This document shows, piece by piece, positions 18,524 through 28,065 of a DNA stretch of 52,643 bases; within the stretch, counting starts at the first letter, position 1; each line of letters starts with the position of its first letter. This DNA comes from a bacterium (lineage in GTDB: Bacteria > Planctomycetota > Planctomycetia > Pirellulales > UBA1268), in assembly GCA_029978085.1 (NCBI GenBank), contig JAPOJV010000004.1, forward strand, positions 1-52,643, in the 5' to 3' direction. The notes beneath the pieces are model-generated. The model was not told where the DNA came from, searched no databases, and was given only the letters and a program-made list of their open reading frames with translations. The translations under genes were made by a program, and so were the position numbers.

Positions 18524-18524
18524 T

Positions 18525-19700
18525 CTACGGAGATTCGGCTTCGCTGAACGGGCCGGCGAGGATCGCTTCGGGCTGGTCGCGGCGGCCGTCGGGATCGATG
18601 ACGACCTTGGCCTGACGCAGGAGGTCGTCGGGCACCCGCCAGCGGCTGCGGTCGTAGCCTGGGGCGGCAAGGTTGATCGTGAGCCGGGGAGGGATTTCCC
18701 GGGCCGTTTCGCCGATCGGGACGGTGGCCGGATCGGTGCCACGAAGGAGATCGCCGGCGAGCCGGCCGGCCAGCAGACCGACCTCGCGGAAGTCGAAGCC
18801 GACGTCGAACAGCGTTCCCCGATCGGGTGTACCAGGCACGACCGTGAACACGGGCACGCCCGCCTTGGCCGCCGTCGCGATGATCGAATCGATCACGCTC
18901 GAAACGGTCGTGTCACCCGGCACGAAGACTGCCTCAGCGCCCCGCGACAGCGTCGATTGGATCGCCTCGATCACACCCGACGAATTCTCGACGGCGGCTT
19001 CGAGCAGCACGATGCCGCGGGCCTTGCAGCTCGCCCGGGCCAGTTCCATGAACCGCCGTGAGTTGCTCTCGGACGGGTTATGGGCCACACCAACCTTGGC
19101 GAGCCGCGGGTTGATTGCCTGCGCGATCCGAAACGTGGCATCGACCGGCGCGAGGCTGCCGTAGCCGACGAGGTGCCGCGGATGCACGAGCGGATCGGCA
19201 CGGTCGAAGCCGACGCCGGCTGAGAAGGGATCGGCGACCGCGGAGAAGACGTGGAGAATCCGGCCGCGGTCGTTGGCGGTGGCGAGAGCCTGGAGCGACG
19301 GCGTGCTCGACGTGAGCGCGAGGTCGAACGGGCCGCCGGCGATTTCACGGGCGATCGCGTTGGCCTGCGCGAGGTCGCCCTCGGCGTTGTAGCGGCGGAT
19401 CGTGACGGTGGTGCCCTCGACATACCCGCGGTCCGCGAGCCCCTCGATCATGCCGGTCACGGCGTCGTCGAGCAGCGACGTGCTCACCTGCTGCAGCACG
19501 GCCACGGCGGGCACCGTCCGATTCGCGCCGGCCCGATCGGTCGCGAGGAGAAGTGCGGAAGCGCCGCCGAGCAGGAGGAGCGTGGGGAGCGCTCGCCGGA
19601 GGAAAATCTGGGACGGGAGCGGATTACGCTGTTGTGGAGCGGGACAGCGTCCGTCGAGCCGGCGAAATCCGCTCCCGTCCCCGATTGTGACGCTGGTCAT
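18525..19700 (-). CDS. ABC transporter substrate-binding protein (ABC_sub_bind type)
   Basis: VAVLQQVSTSLLDDAVTGMIEGLADRGYVEGTTVTIRRYNAEGD; VFVPGDTTVSSVIDSI. Confidence 0.85.
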   Translation of the reverse strand: MTSVTIGDGSGFRRLDGRCPAPQQRNPLPSQIFLRRALPTLLLLGGASALLLATDRAGANRTVPAVAVLQQVSTSLLDDAVTGMIEGLADRGYVEGTTVTIRRYNAEGDLAQANAIAREIAGGPFDLALTSSTPSLQALATANDRGRILHVFSAVADPFSAGVGFDRADPLVHPRHLVGYGSLAPVDATFRIAQAINPRLAKVGVAHNPSESNSRRFMELARASCKARGIVLLEAAVENSSGVIEAIQSTLSRGAEAVFVPGDTTVSSVIDSIIATAAKAGVPVFTVVPGTPDRGTLFDVGFDFREVGLLAGRLAGDLLRGTDPATVPIGETAREIPPRLTINLAAPGYDRSRWRVPDDLLRQAKVVIDPDGRRDQPEAILAGPFSEAESP

Positions 19701-20509
19701 ACGTAGGCCTCCGCGAGGGTGCGGGCGGCATCGTCATCGAGCTGGTCGGCGCGGCGAAGCGCATCGAACCGATCGGCGAGGTCGTCGGCCGTGAGCCGGC
19801 GCTTTGCGGCGCCCTGCACGTCGAGGGCCAGCCGCCCGCGGTGAATCAGAAGAAGTCGATCGCCGAGCGCGGCGGCCTGAGCGAGCGAGTGAGTCACCAT
19901 CAGGGCTGTGAGGCCCTGCTCGCGGATGATCCGGGCCGTCGCCTGGATCACGCGGTCGGCCGCTGCGGGATCGAGGGCGGCGGTGTGTTCGTCGAGCAGC
20001 AGCAGTTCGGGCCGCTGCCAGGTGGCCATCACGAGCGTGACGATCTGCCGCTGGCCGCCGGAGAGCGAGCCGATCGGCTGGTCGAGCCGCGCCTCGAGCC
20101 CGGGCACGATCGCGGCCAGCCGCCGAGCCGCCTCGTCTCGCAGCTGTCGACTGGTCGCCCACCGCAGACTGGCGCGGCGGCCGCGGCAGGCGGCCACGGC
20201 GATGTTCTCGAGCACGGTCAGGCTCGAGGCCGTGCCCGCCCGCGGATCCTGGAACACCCGCCCCACGAGCTTCGCCCGTTCGTATTCCCGCCAGCGCGTG
20301 ATGTCGTGTCCGGCCAGCCGTAACGCGCCGCCATCGAGCCGCACCGTGCCGGCGATCGCACCGAGGAGCGTGCTCTTGCCCGAGCCGTTCGTGCCGATCA
20401 CGACGACGAACGAGCCCGCGGGGAGCGCGAGCGAGATGCCATCCACGGCCCGGACGACCGGCCCGCCGGGGGAGGCGAACGAGACGACCGCATCAGTGAG
20501 TTCGAGCAT
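19697..20509 (-). CDS. ABC transporter ATP-binding protein
   Basis: VIGTNGSGKSTLLGAIAG, GSLSGGQRQIVTLVMA, LLLLDEHTAALDP. Confidence 0.9.
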   Translation of the reverse strand: MLELTDAVVSFASPGGPVVRAVDGISLALPAGSFVVVIGTNGSGKSTLLGAIAGTVRLDGGALRLAGHDITRWREYERAKLVGRVFQDPRAGTASSLTVLENIAVAACRGRRASLRWATSRQLRDEAARRLAAIVPGLEARLDQPIGSLSGGQRQIVTLVMATWQRPELLLLDEHTAALDPAAADRVIQATARIIREQGLTALMVTHSLAQAAALGDRLLLIHRGRLALDVQGAAKRRLTADDLADRFDALRRADQLDDDAARTLAEAYV

Positions 20510-21404
20510 GGCTGCCTCGTGACAGGAACCGTGGGGCGACGAGGGCGGCGAGCACGACGGCGGCCGTGGCTGCCTTCAGCCAGTCGGGATCGAGGCCGGC
20601 GCGAAGGGCCGCCGCGACGAGCAGACGAAACGTGACGCTGCCAGCAGCCGTGGCGACGAGCGCGCCGCCGAGCCGCACGGGACCCACGAGCGCCGCGCCC
20701 AGAAACACACTGGCCATGCCCCAGACCACCATCCCGATCCCCATCTGCACATCGGCGAAGCCCTGATACTGGGCGACGAGCCCGCCGGAGACCGCCGTGA
20801 GCGCGTTGGCGATGGCGAGGCCCGCGAGCGTCATGCCGCCGGTGTCGCGGCCAAGGGCGCGGGCCATGGTGGCGGTGTCGCCCCCAGCCCGCATCGCCGT
20901 GCCCAGTTGGGTGCGGAAGAAGATCCACAGGGCGGTGATTGCCAGGGCCACGATCGCGAGCATGAAGATGAGCTGGGCCGCCTCACCAGCAACGGCCGCG
21001 GAGAGGCCAGCCCGCTCGAGCGGCGGGCCGACCACCGCCTCGGCGCGATCGAGCAGTGTGTTCGAGTTGGCGAGCGGCACGTTGCTCCGACCGAGCACGA
21101 CGAGGTTCACGCTCGCCAGTGCCGTCGTCACGAGGATGCCGGCGAGCAGCCGTTCGATGCCAAGATAGGCGTGGAGCAGGGCGGTGGCGCAGCCCGCGAG
21201 TCCGCCGGCCGCCATGCCGCCGAGCGTAGCGAGGAGCGGATCGACGCCGGCGGTGAGGAGCACGGCGGTGAAGACGGCGCCGAGCGTGAACGAGCCGTCG
21301 GTCGTGATGTCGGGGAACGAAAACAGCCGGTAGCTCACGAACACGCCCAGGGCGACGAGCGCGAGCGCCAGGCCGAACGTCCAGGTGGAGAGGAGCGTGA
21401 TCAT
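20493..21404 (-). CDS. ABC transporter permease
   Basis: Hydrophobic; LFSFPDITTDGSFTLGA; TGGMTLAGLAIANALTAVSGGLVAQYQGFADVQMGIG typical of this importer class. Confidence 0.88.
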   Translation of the reverse strand: MITLLSTWTFGLALALVALGVFVSYRLFSFPDITTDGSFTLGAVFTAVLLTAGVDPLLATLGGMAAGGLAGCATALLHAYLGIERLLAGILVTTALASVNLVVLGRSNVPLANSNTLLDRAEAVVGPPLERAGLSAAVAGEAAQLIFMLAIVALAITALWIFFRTQLGTAMRAGGDTATMARALGRDTGGMTLAGLAIANALTAVSGGLVAQYQGFADVQMGIGMVVWGMASVFLGAALVGPVRLGGALVATAAGSVTFRLLVAAALRAGLDPDWLKAATAAVVLAALVAPRFLSRGSHARTH

Positions 21405-22654
21405 CGGCCGGCTCCGGTGACAGCCAGCGGCGCGAACCACATGCGGCCACGAATGAATTGCGAGCGGCCGCTGCCGAGCACGGGCTGCGGGTCGGGAAGG
21501 AGATGCAAAAGCGCCAGCGGCTCCGAGGCGGTGATGTCGGCGACCGTGGTGGCGAGGTCGCCGCTGCCGCGCTTGAGGGGCCGCAGCGGGAACACCGTTG
21601 CATGGAAGTGACCCCGCGTCGTGCCGGTGCCGAGCGGCCGCACGAAGTCTGCCAGTGGACCCGTGGCCGGGCCGCGGGTGGCCACGCCCACGACGACCGC
21701 CGTCCGGCGGGCATGCACCGGCTCCCGGGAAAAGCTCAGCCAGCGGGCCGCGATCTCGCGGCGGGGTGAGCCGGGGCGGTCGATGGCCGAAGCCTCGGCG
21801 AGCGGGCGAATGAGTTCGGCGCCGACGAGCCCATGCACCTCGCCCACGGCCACGATCGCAATCGTGTCGCCGGCGACGTGTGCGAATACGGCTGTGATCA
21901 GGTCGTCGACGGGAACGGCTTCGGCATCGGCCGCCGGCTCGAAGCCGGTGCGGCCCGAGGGAATGCCCTCCCAGGTGAGCCCGGCGGCGACATCGACTTC
22001 CGGCACGAGATGGCCCGTGGGGGTGAGATAGTCGATGGCGGAAAAGGGGTGCGGCAGGCGATGGAAGGCGGTTCCGCAGGCGGCCAGCATCTCACCGGCG
22101 CGTGCGGCCAGCGGCTCGGCATCCGCGAGCGCGGCGAGGCCGATCGCGAAGGTATGGCGCGACAGGGGCAGTCGTTCGACGGTGCTGTTGTGGCCGGAGA
22201 GTGCCGCGGCGGGACTGCCGATCAGCCGGCCGGGGAGCGGCGCGGCTGCCGGCTGCTCGAGCCCGATGAACCGCAGGCCGTCATGCTCGAAATCGACCGC
22301 GGCAGACGACGGCGCGGTCGTGACGCGGCTCGCTGCTGTCCCGGCCACCGGCTCCATCAACAGCGGCGCGAGCCGTGTCAGGTCGAGCACCCTCCGGATC
22401 GGCTCGCTCGCCGCGCGAATCAGGCAGGTGCCGCCGACGCCCTTGGCCGATCGGTGGATCTCGAAGAGCACACGAATTCCAGCTGAGCTCAGAAACCCGC
22501 AGTCGGTCAGGTCGAGGGCGATGGCGTGGTGGCCGTGACGGAGTTCCTCCTCGACTGCGCGGGCAAGTTCACCGGCGTGCTCCGCATCGAGCCGCCCCGA
22601 GACGACAAGCACGAGGGCGTCGGGGGATTGGCGGCGGCTGATCGAGATGTCCAT
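21401..22654 (-). CDS. STAS-domain protein with large uncharacterised C-terminal region
   Basis: N-term MDISISRRQSPDALVLVVSGRLDAEHAGELARAVEEEL...LDLTDCGFLSSAGIRVLFEIHRSAK = STAS; ATGA overlap with ABC permease. Confidence 0.75.
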   Translation of the reverse strand: MDISISRRQSPDALVLVVSGRLDAEHAGELARAVEEELRHGHHAIALDLTDCGFLSSAGIRVLFEIHRSAKGVGGTCLIRAASEPIRRVLDLTRLAPLLMEPVAGTAASRVTTAPSSAAVDFEHDGLRFIGLEQPAAAPLPGRLIGSPAAALSGHNSTVERLPLSRHTFAIGLAALADAEPLAARAGEMLAACGTAFHRLPHPFSAIDYLTPTGHLVPEVDVAAGLTWEGIPSGRTGFEPAADAEAVPVDDLITAVFAHVAGDTIAIVAVGEVHGLVGAELIRPLAEASAIDRPGSPRREIAARWLSFSREPVHARRTAVVVGVATRGPATGPLADFVRPLGTGTTRGHFHATVFPLRPLKRGSGDLATTVADITASEPLALLHLLPDPQPVLGSGRSQFIRGRMWFAPLAVTGAGR

Positions 22655-22777
22655 CGGCCGCAGTCTGCCCGGGCGGTGGCGTGCGGCACAAGCCGGGGCC
22701 GTTGGAGGCCAGGGGCTCTTTCCCACCTCCGTAGAATGTGGCGGTTCGAGCGAACTGCGTTCGAGAGAGGTGCCGTG

Positions 22778-24253
22778 ATGGCTCCGGTTCGTATCCGTCG
22801 AGGAGCCGACGGCCTGCCGTGTTGGATGATTGTCGCCTGGTCGCTCGTCTGGCTGTGTGCTCCGCCGGCCCTCGCGGCCGAACCCGGGGCCGGGCCGCGG
22901 CGGTGCGTGGTGCTCGATGTCTACGCCCGCGAGGATGATGCCGCCGAGGATCGCGTGGTGGCGGCCGCCGAGGCGTTCGCCCGCGACCACGGCGGCCTCG
23001 TGGTCGTGCGGCGGCTGATCGCCTCCAACCCTGACGATCGCGACGCGTTCGCGAAGCTGTCCGCCACGCATGGCTTCGCGCCCGACAAGACGCCCGTGTT
23101 CCATGCCTGTGGCCGAGTGGCTGTCGATTGCGACGATCCCGCAGCAGTGGCCAAGCGGGCCACGGTGCTCCTGCAGATGGAGGTCTTCACGCGGCCGGGC
23201 TGCGGCCGGTGCGCCGCGGCGAAGGCCTGGCTACCGACGTTTCAGCACGCGCATCCGGGCGTGAAGGTCGTGACGCTCGACATCGCGGGCGACGCCGGCT
23301 CACGGCAGTACCTCGGCGACCTCGTCCGTGAGCATCGCACCGCGGCCGCGAGCGTGCCGGTGTTTCATGTCTGCAATCGGCTCGTCGTGGGCTTCGATCG
23401 CCCGGAGACGTCGGGCCGGCGGCTGGCCGCGGTTCTGGAGCCGTGGACGCGGCCGTGCCCGGAGCCGATCGGGGTCGAAGCGGATGTGGGAGAGACGGCG
23501 GCCGAGAGCGAGACGTCGATCGATCTGCCGGTGATCGGCACGGTCGATGCACGCATCCTGGGCATGCCGCTGTTCACGCTCGCGATCGGCCTCGTCGATG
23601 GCTTCAATCCCTGCGCGATGTGGGTGCTGCTCCTGCTGCTCTCGATTCTCGTGAACGTCCAGGATCGGCTCCGGATCTTGGCGATCGCCGGCACGTTCGT
23701 ACTCGTGAGCGGGCTGGCCTACTTCGCGTTCATGGCGGCCTGGCTCCACGTGTTCGACTGGATCGGCTGCCTGCGGCCGGTGCAGATCGCCCTCGGCCTG
23801 CTCGCGATCACGATCGGCAGCGTGCACGTGAAGGACTTCTTCGCGTTCAAGCGGGGCCTGTCGCTCTCGATTCCCGAGGCCGCCAAGCCGGGCATCTACG
23901 ACCGCATGCGGCGGATCGTGACAGCGGAGAACCTGCTCGGCGCGATTCTCGGCGCCTTCACGCTGGCCGTGCTCGTGAACATCGTCGAACTGCTCTGCAC
24001 GGCCGGCCTGCCAGCGCTCTACACCAACGTGCTTTCGCTGCAGGGCTATTCGACGCCCGTGCGGTACGGCTATCTCGGCCTCTATATCGCCGCCTACATG
24101 TTCGATGATGCGTTGATGGTGGCCGGCGTGGTGGCCACGCTGAGCCGGTTCAGACTCCAGGAGACCGGCGGCCGCTGGCTCAAGCTCGTGAGCGGTGCGG
24201 TGATCCTCCTGCTCGGCTGCGTGATGCTCTTCCGGCCCGACTGGCTGGGGTGA
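22778..24253 (+). CDS. Membrane protein with N-terminal thioredoxin/glutaredoxin-like domains and CcdA/DsbD-like TM domain
   Basis: EVFTRPGCGRCAAAKAWLP; GLVDGFNPCAMWVLLLLLSILVN; VNIVELLCTAGLPALYTNVLS. Confidence 0.8.
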   Translation: MAPVRIRRGADGLPCWMIVAWSLVWLCAPPALAAEPGAGPRRCVVLDVYAREDDAAEDRVVAAAEAFARDHGGLVVVRRLIASNPDDRDAFAKLSATHGFAPDKTPVFHACGRVAVDCDDPAAVAKRATVLLQMEVFTRPGCGRCAAAKAWLPTFQHAHPGVKVVTLDIAGDAGSRQYLGDLVREHRTAAASVPVFHVCNRLVVGFDRPETSGRRLAAVLEPWTRPCPEPIGVEADVGETAAESETSIDLPVIGTVDARILGMPLFTLAIGLVDGFNPCAMWVLLLLLSILVNVQDRLRILAIAGTFVLVSGLAYFAFMAAWLHVFDWIGCLRPVQIALGLLAITIGSVHVKDFFAFKRGLSLSIPEAAKPGIYDRMRRIVTAENLLGAILGAFTLAVLVNIVELLCTAGLPALYTNVLSLQGYSTPVRYGYLGLYIAAYMFDDALMVAGVVATLSRFRLQETGGRWLKLVSGAVILLLGCVMLFRPDWLG

Positions 24254-24255
24254 GG

Positions 24256-25605
24256 CTAAAAGTCATAGTCGAACCGCATGCCGAAGCCATCGGTGAGGCT
24301 GTTGCCGGCGTCCGGACGGATGTCCTGCAGGAAGGCGTGCACGTAGTTGAACTTCATCCGCGTGTAGGGGTTGAGATACCAGTTGAGGCCGATCGTGTAA
24401 TCGGTGAGGTTGTTGCCCCGAATGTTCTCGTCGTTGAGCACGATGTTGGAGTAGCGGGCCGCGATCTCCCAGGCCCCGAGCCCCGTGGCGATGCCGCGGA
24501 GTCCCTTCTTGGTGCGGATGAACTCGTCGTTCACTTTCATCCGCGTGTGGATGCCCTGCCTGCGGTCATACGGGCGGTGCTCGCCCGTGAGGAACCAGCT
24601 CACCTGTGCCATGTAGCCGTTGAAGAAGAGATTCGGGCCGTCGATCTGGTCGACGATCGCGAAGGCATATTCCGACTGCAGCGAGAGTGGCCCGAGGATC
24701 AGGGCGAACTCGGGGTCGAAGAGCTGGAAGTTCTTGGCCGGGATGAAGCCCGTATCGACGAAGATCGGGGCGAAGGGGGGCGTGCCGGGGTTCGCCGTGG
24801 GATAGCCGATCGGCTGGGATTTGCGCAGTTCTGGCGTGTTCCGGAATCGCACGCGGTCCTCCGACGTGGCCCGGTAGCTGTAGGCGGCGCCGAGATGGAG
24901 GTAGTAGCGGCCGTCACTCGCCTCATCCCACCACGGCAGCCAGGTGCCGCGCATCGTGAGTGCCTGGCCGCTGTCGAACGTGTCGTTGCCGGTGTTGTCG
25001 CTGTTGGTGCGGAAGGTGCCGATCGCCCAGGTGGCCAGCTCGTTCTCCGTGTTGCCGTAGGTCATGATGCCCATATTGCGGGCCGGTGCGAACGTGTCGA
25101 CGAGCGACCGCTCCATGAACGTGTTGTTGCGGTTTTGCGTGACGCGTTCGAGCGAGAAGGGCTCGAAGTAGTGGCCGACCCGCACGTTCTGCAGCCACGG
25201 CAGGTCGTGGGCCTCGATGTAGTTGTCGAGGTAGGAAGGCTGGTTGGCGAGGGCGAAGTCGACGCCGAGGGCATATTCGAGCTGGCTCCAAATCCTGCCA
25301 CGGGCTCCGATGCGGAGCCGGCGAAACTGGGCGCCGTCCTGCAGGTCGCCGAGCACGGCGCGGCTCTCGGGATCCTGGCTGAAATAGATCTGGTCACCCT
25401 GGGCTTGGCCCGAAACCTGGATCGTCGGCTTGCGATCGTCCGGTTGCTTGGGGGAAGCTGTTCGCGCAGCGTTCTTCAGTTCGTCGATCTCGACCTGCAG
25501 GCGTTCCAGTTCCGCGGCGATACCCGGTGGAATGTCATCAGCCGCTGCCGATGCGGCAACGACTGCAGCGAGAAGGGCGGCGGCGACGAGACGGAACGGA
25601 GCCAA
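24256..25605 (-). CDS. Porin, phosphate-selective (OprO/OprP) type
   Basis: Signal peptide, coiled-coil ELERLQVEIDELKN, RIGARGRIWSQLEYALGVDFA, aromatic C-terminus GMRFDYDF. Confidence 0.82.
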   Translation of the reverse strand: MAPFRLVAAALLAAVVAASAAADDIPPGIAAELERLQVEIDELKNAARTASPKQPDDRKPTIQVSGQAQGDQIYFSQDPESRAVLGDLQDGAQFRRLRIGARGRIWSQLEYALGVDFALANQPSYLDNYIEAHDLPWLQNVRVGHYFEPFSLERVTQNRNNTFMERSLVDTFAPARNMGIMTYGNTENELATWAIGTFRTNSDNTGNDTFDSGQALTMRGTWLPWWDEASDGRYYLHLGAAYSYRATSEDRVRFRNTPELRKSQPIGYPTANPGTPPFAPIFVDTGFIPAKNFQLFDPEFALILGPLSLQSEYAFAIVDQIDGPNLFFNGYMAQVSWFLTGEHRPYDRRQGIHTRMKVNDEFIRTKKGLRGIATGLGAWEIAARYSNIVLNDENIRGNNLTDYTIGLNWYLNPYTRMKFNYVHAFLQDIRPDAGNSLTDGFGMRFDYDF

Positions 25606-25891
25606 GGAAGTGGGCCTTCAGGCGGCGGGACCATCCATATAATCGGCACATTCCTCACAAGCCTTGAAGAGCCCCCGGCGCCCCCAGGTTCGCTATCCTG
25701 CCCTGCTGCTCGCTCCGGGCGCTTTTTCGGGAACTGTCCGGTTGGGTGCTCCTGTCTCATGTGCCGGGTTTTTCACCTGAAGATTGCCCAGCCGGCGGCA
25801 GAGCTTTTATCGTTTCGGGCCCTCGGGACGGGCTGTCCCGTGTCGGGGCAGCGCCGGTCATCCCGAGGTTCTCGAGAGAGGGCTTCCTCCC

Positions 25892-26278
25892 ATGGCTGGC
25901 AAGATTTTTCTGCGGTTGGTTGGAACGCTCACCTGCATGGCTGTGGTGGCGATTGCGTGGGACGCCGAGGCATGTGGCCATCGGCATCATCGGCGGGCCT
26001 GTTGCGCCCCGGTTTGCTGCGACCCGTGCTATTCGGCGCCGGTCTGCTGCGAGCCGGCCCGGTGTGCACCAGTGTGCGAGACGGCCTGTGCGCCGGCCTG
26101 CGTGACGAGCTGCGCTCCGTCGTGCTGCTACCGGCCGGTGTGCAGCTACACCGTGGTGCGGGAGTCGGTGATCCTGCCGTCGGCCTGCTGCACGATCGCT
26201 TCGACGGCAGCCCCGGCGGCCACCATCGTGAAGAGCACGGCGAAGCCGGCGGTGAAGACCGTCGCGAGCACTCGTTAA
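25892..26278 (+). CDS. Secreted cysteine-rich repeat protein of unknown function
   Basis: Signal peptide then ACCAPVCCDPCYSAPVCCEPARCAPVCETACAPACVTSCAPSCC. Confidence 0.6.
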   Translation: MAGKIFLRLVGTLTCMAVVAIAWDAEACGHRHHRRACCAPVCCDPCYSAPVCCEPARCAPVCETACAPACVTSCAPSCCYRPVCSYTVVRESVILPSACCTIASTAAPAATIVKSTAKPAVKTVASTR

Positions 26279-26481
26279 ACGCGGTGGCTCCGAGTCCAGG
26301 TTCCCGATCCGCCCGCGTGGGGCAGTCGCTCCGCGCGGGCGTTTCGCTGCGCCGTCGGGCGGGCCTGGTTTTGTCGGAAAGTGGATTGCTGAACAGCAGC
26401 TGATTCGCACCATGACAGGGTCTTTGGGCCGGCGACGTGGTCGTTCCGGCTCTTCCTTTCAGATGCATGCGGAGAACAGGC

Positions 26482-28041
26482 ATGACCCAGGTTGGCATTC
26501 GGATGGCTCGGTTGTGGTGCGTGTTGGTGGTCGCCTGCATGGCCTGGGCCACCGGCGCGAAATGGGCCATCGCCCAGTCCCAGAAGCAGCCCAACATCCT
26601 CGTCATCTGGGGAGACGACATCGGGCAGTTCAACGTCGGGGCCTACAACCTCGGCATGATGGGCTACAAGACGCCCAACATCGACCGCATCGCCCGCGAA
26701 GGGGCGCTGTTCACCGACTGGTATGGCCAGCAGAGCTGCACCGCGGGGCGAGCCGCCTTCATCACCGGCCAGTCGCCGATCCGTACAGGGCTCACGAAGG
26801 TGGGCCTCCCCGGCGCCCCCGAAGGCATGCAAAAGGAAGATCCGACGATCGCGACGCTCCTCCGGGCCCGCGGCTACATGACCGGGCAGTTCGGCAAGAA
26901 CCACCTCGGCGACCGTGACGACATGCTGCCGACGAACCACGGCTTCGACGAGTTTTACGGCAATCTCTACCACCTCAATGCCGAGGAGGAGCCCGAGCAT
27001 CCCGACTACCCGAAGAACCCCGAGTTCAAGAAGCGGTATGGCCCGCGGGGCGTGATCCACTCGTTTGCCAACGGGAAGATCACCGATACCGGGCCGCTGA
27101 CGAGGAAGCGGATGGAGACGATCGACGAGGAGGTGAACGCCAAGACGTTCGACTTCATGAGCCGCGCCAAGCAGTCAGGCAAGCCGTTCTTCATCTGGTG
27201 GAACTCCACCAAGATGCACATCTTCACGCACCTCAAAGACGGCGTTGCGGGCAAGACGGGCCTCGGCATCTATGCCGACGGCATGGTGGAGCATGACCGT
27301 CAGGTCGGTGAGATCCTCGCGAAGCTCGACGAGATGGGCCTCGCCGAGAACACGATCGTGATGTACTCGACCGACAACGGGGCCGAGGCCTTCACCTGGC
27401 CGGACGGCGGCACGACGATGTTCCGCGGCGAGAAGAACACGCAGTGGGAAGGGGGCTACCGCGTGCCCTGTGCGATCAAGTGGCCCGGCACGATCAAGCC
27501 CGGCACCGTGGTCAACGACATCGGTGCCCACGAAGACATGCTCACCACGCTGGTAGCGGCCGCCGGCGACACGACCGCCAAGGAGGAGCTGAAGAAGGGG
27601 CGGCGGATCGGTGACCGCACCTACAAGGTGCACCTCGACGGCTACGACCTGGGGCCGGCGCTTCGGGGCGAAGCCGAGTGGCCGCGGAAGGAGTTCATCT
27701 ACTGGACCGACGACGGCAGTGTGGCCGCCCTTCGCTATGGCAACTGGAAGGCCACGTTCCTCAAGCAGACGGCCCACGGCATGCACGTGTGGCAGCAGCC
27801 GTTCGAAGAACTGCGGGCGCCCACGCTCGTGAACCTGCGGATGGATCCGTTCGAACTGGCCCAGGACATCGGCATGGATTACCAGCGGTGGTATCTGGAG
27901 CACATGTTCATGATCGCGCCCGCCGCCGGCTACGTGGGCGAGTGGCTGCAAAGCTTCCGCGAGTTTCCGCCGCGGCAGAAGCCGGGCAGCTTCAATCTCA
28001 ACCGGGTGATGGAAGCGGTCACGAGCCCGGCCTCGCGGTGA
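26482..28041 (+). CDS. Arylsulfatase (type I sulfatase)
   Basis: QPNILVIWGDDIG; active-site CTAGRAAFITGQSP; YSTDNGAEAFTWPDGGTTMFRGEKNTQWEGGYRVP. Confidence 0.92.
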   Translation: MTQVGIRMARLWCVLVVACMAWATGAKWAIAQSQKQPNILVIWGDDIGQFNVGAYNLGMMGYKTPNIDRIAREGALFTDWYGQQSCTAGRAAFITGQSPIRTGLTKVGLPGAPEGMQKEDPTIATLLRARGYMTGQFGKNHLGDRDDMLPTNHGFDEFYGNLYHLNAEEEPEHPDYPKNPEFKKRYGPRGVIHSFANGKITDTGPLTRKRMETIDEEVNAKTFDFMSRAKQSGKPFFIWWNSTKMHIFTHLKDGVAGKTGLGIYADGMVEHDRQVGEILAKLDEMGLAENTIVMYSTDNGAEAFTWPDGGTTMFRGEKNTQWEGGYRVPCAIKWPGTIKPGTVVNDIGAHEDMLTTLVAAAGDTTAKEELKKGRRIGDRTYKVHLDGYDLGPALRGEAEWPRKEFIYWTDDGSVAALRYGNWKATFLKQTAHGMHVWQQPFEELRAPTLVNLRMDPFELAQDIGMDYQRWYLEHMFMIAPAAGYVGEWLQSFREFPPRQKPGSFNLNRVMEAVTSPASR

Positions 28042-28065
28042 CCAGACATCGGCGTCGCCTTCCGT

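Noticed and set aside
24250-26403. 717-aa plus-strand ORF
   Set aside because: Antisense to the porin gene and out of frame with the Cys-rich gene; no recognisable domains.
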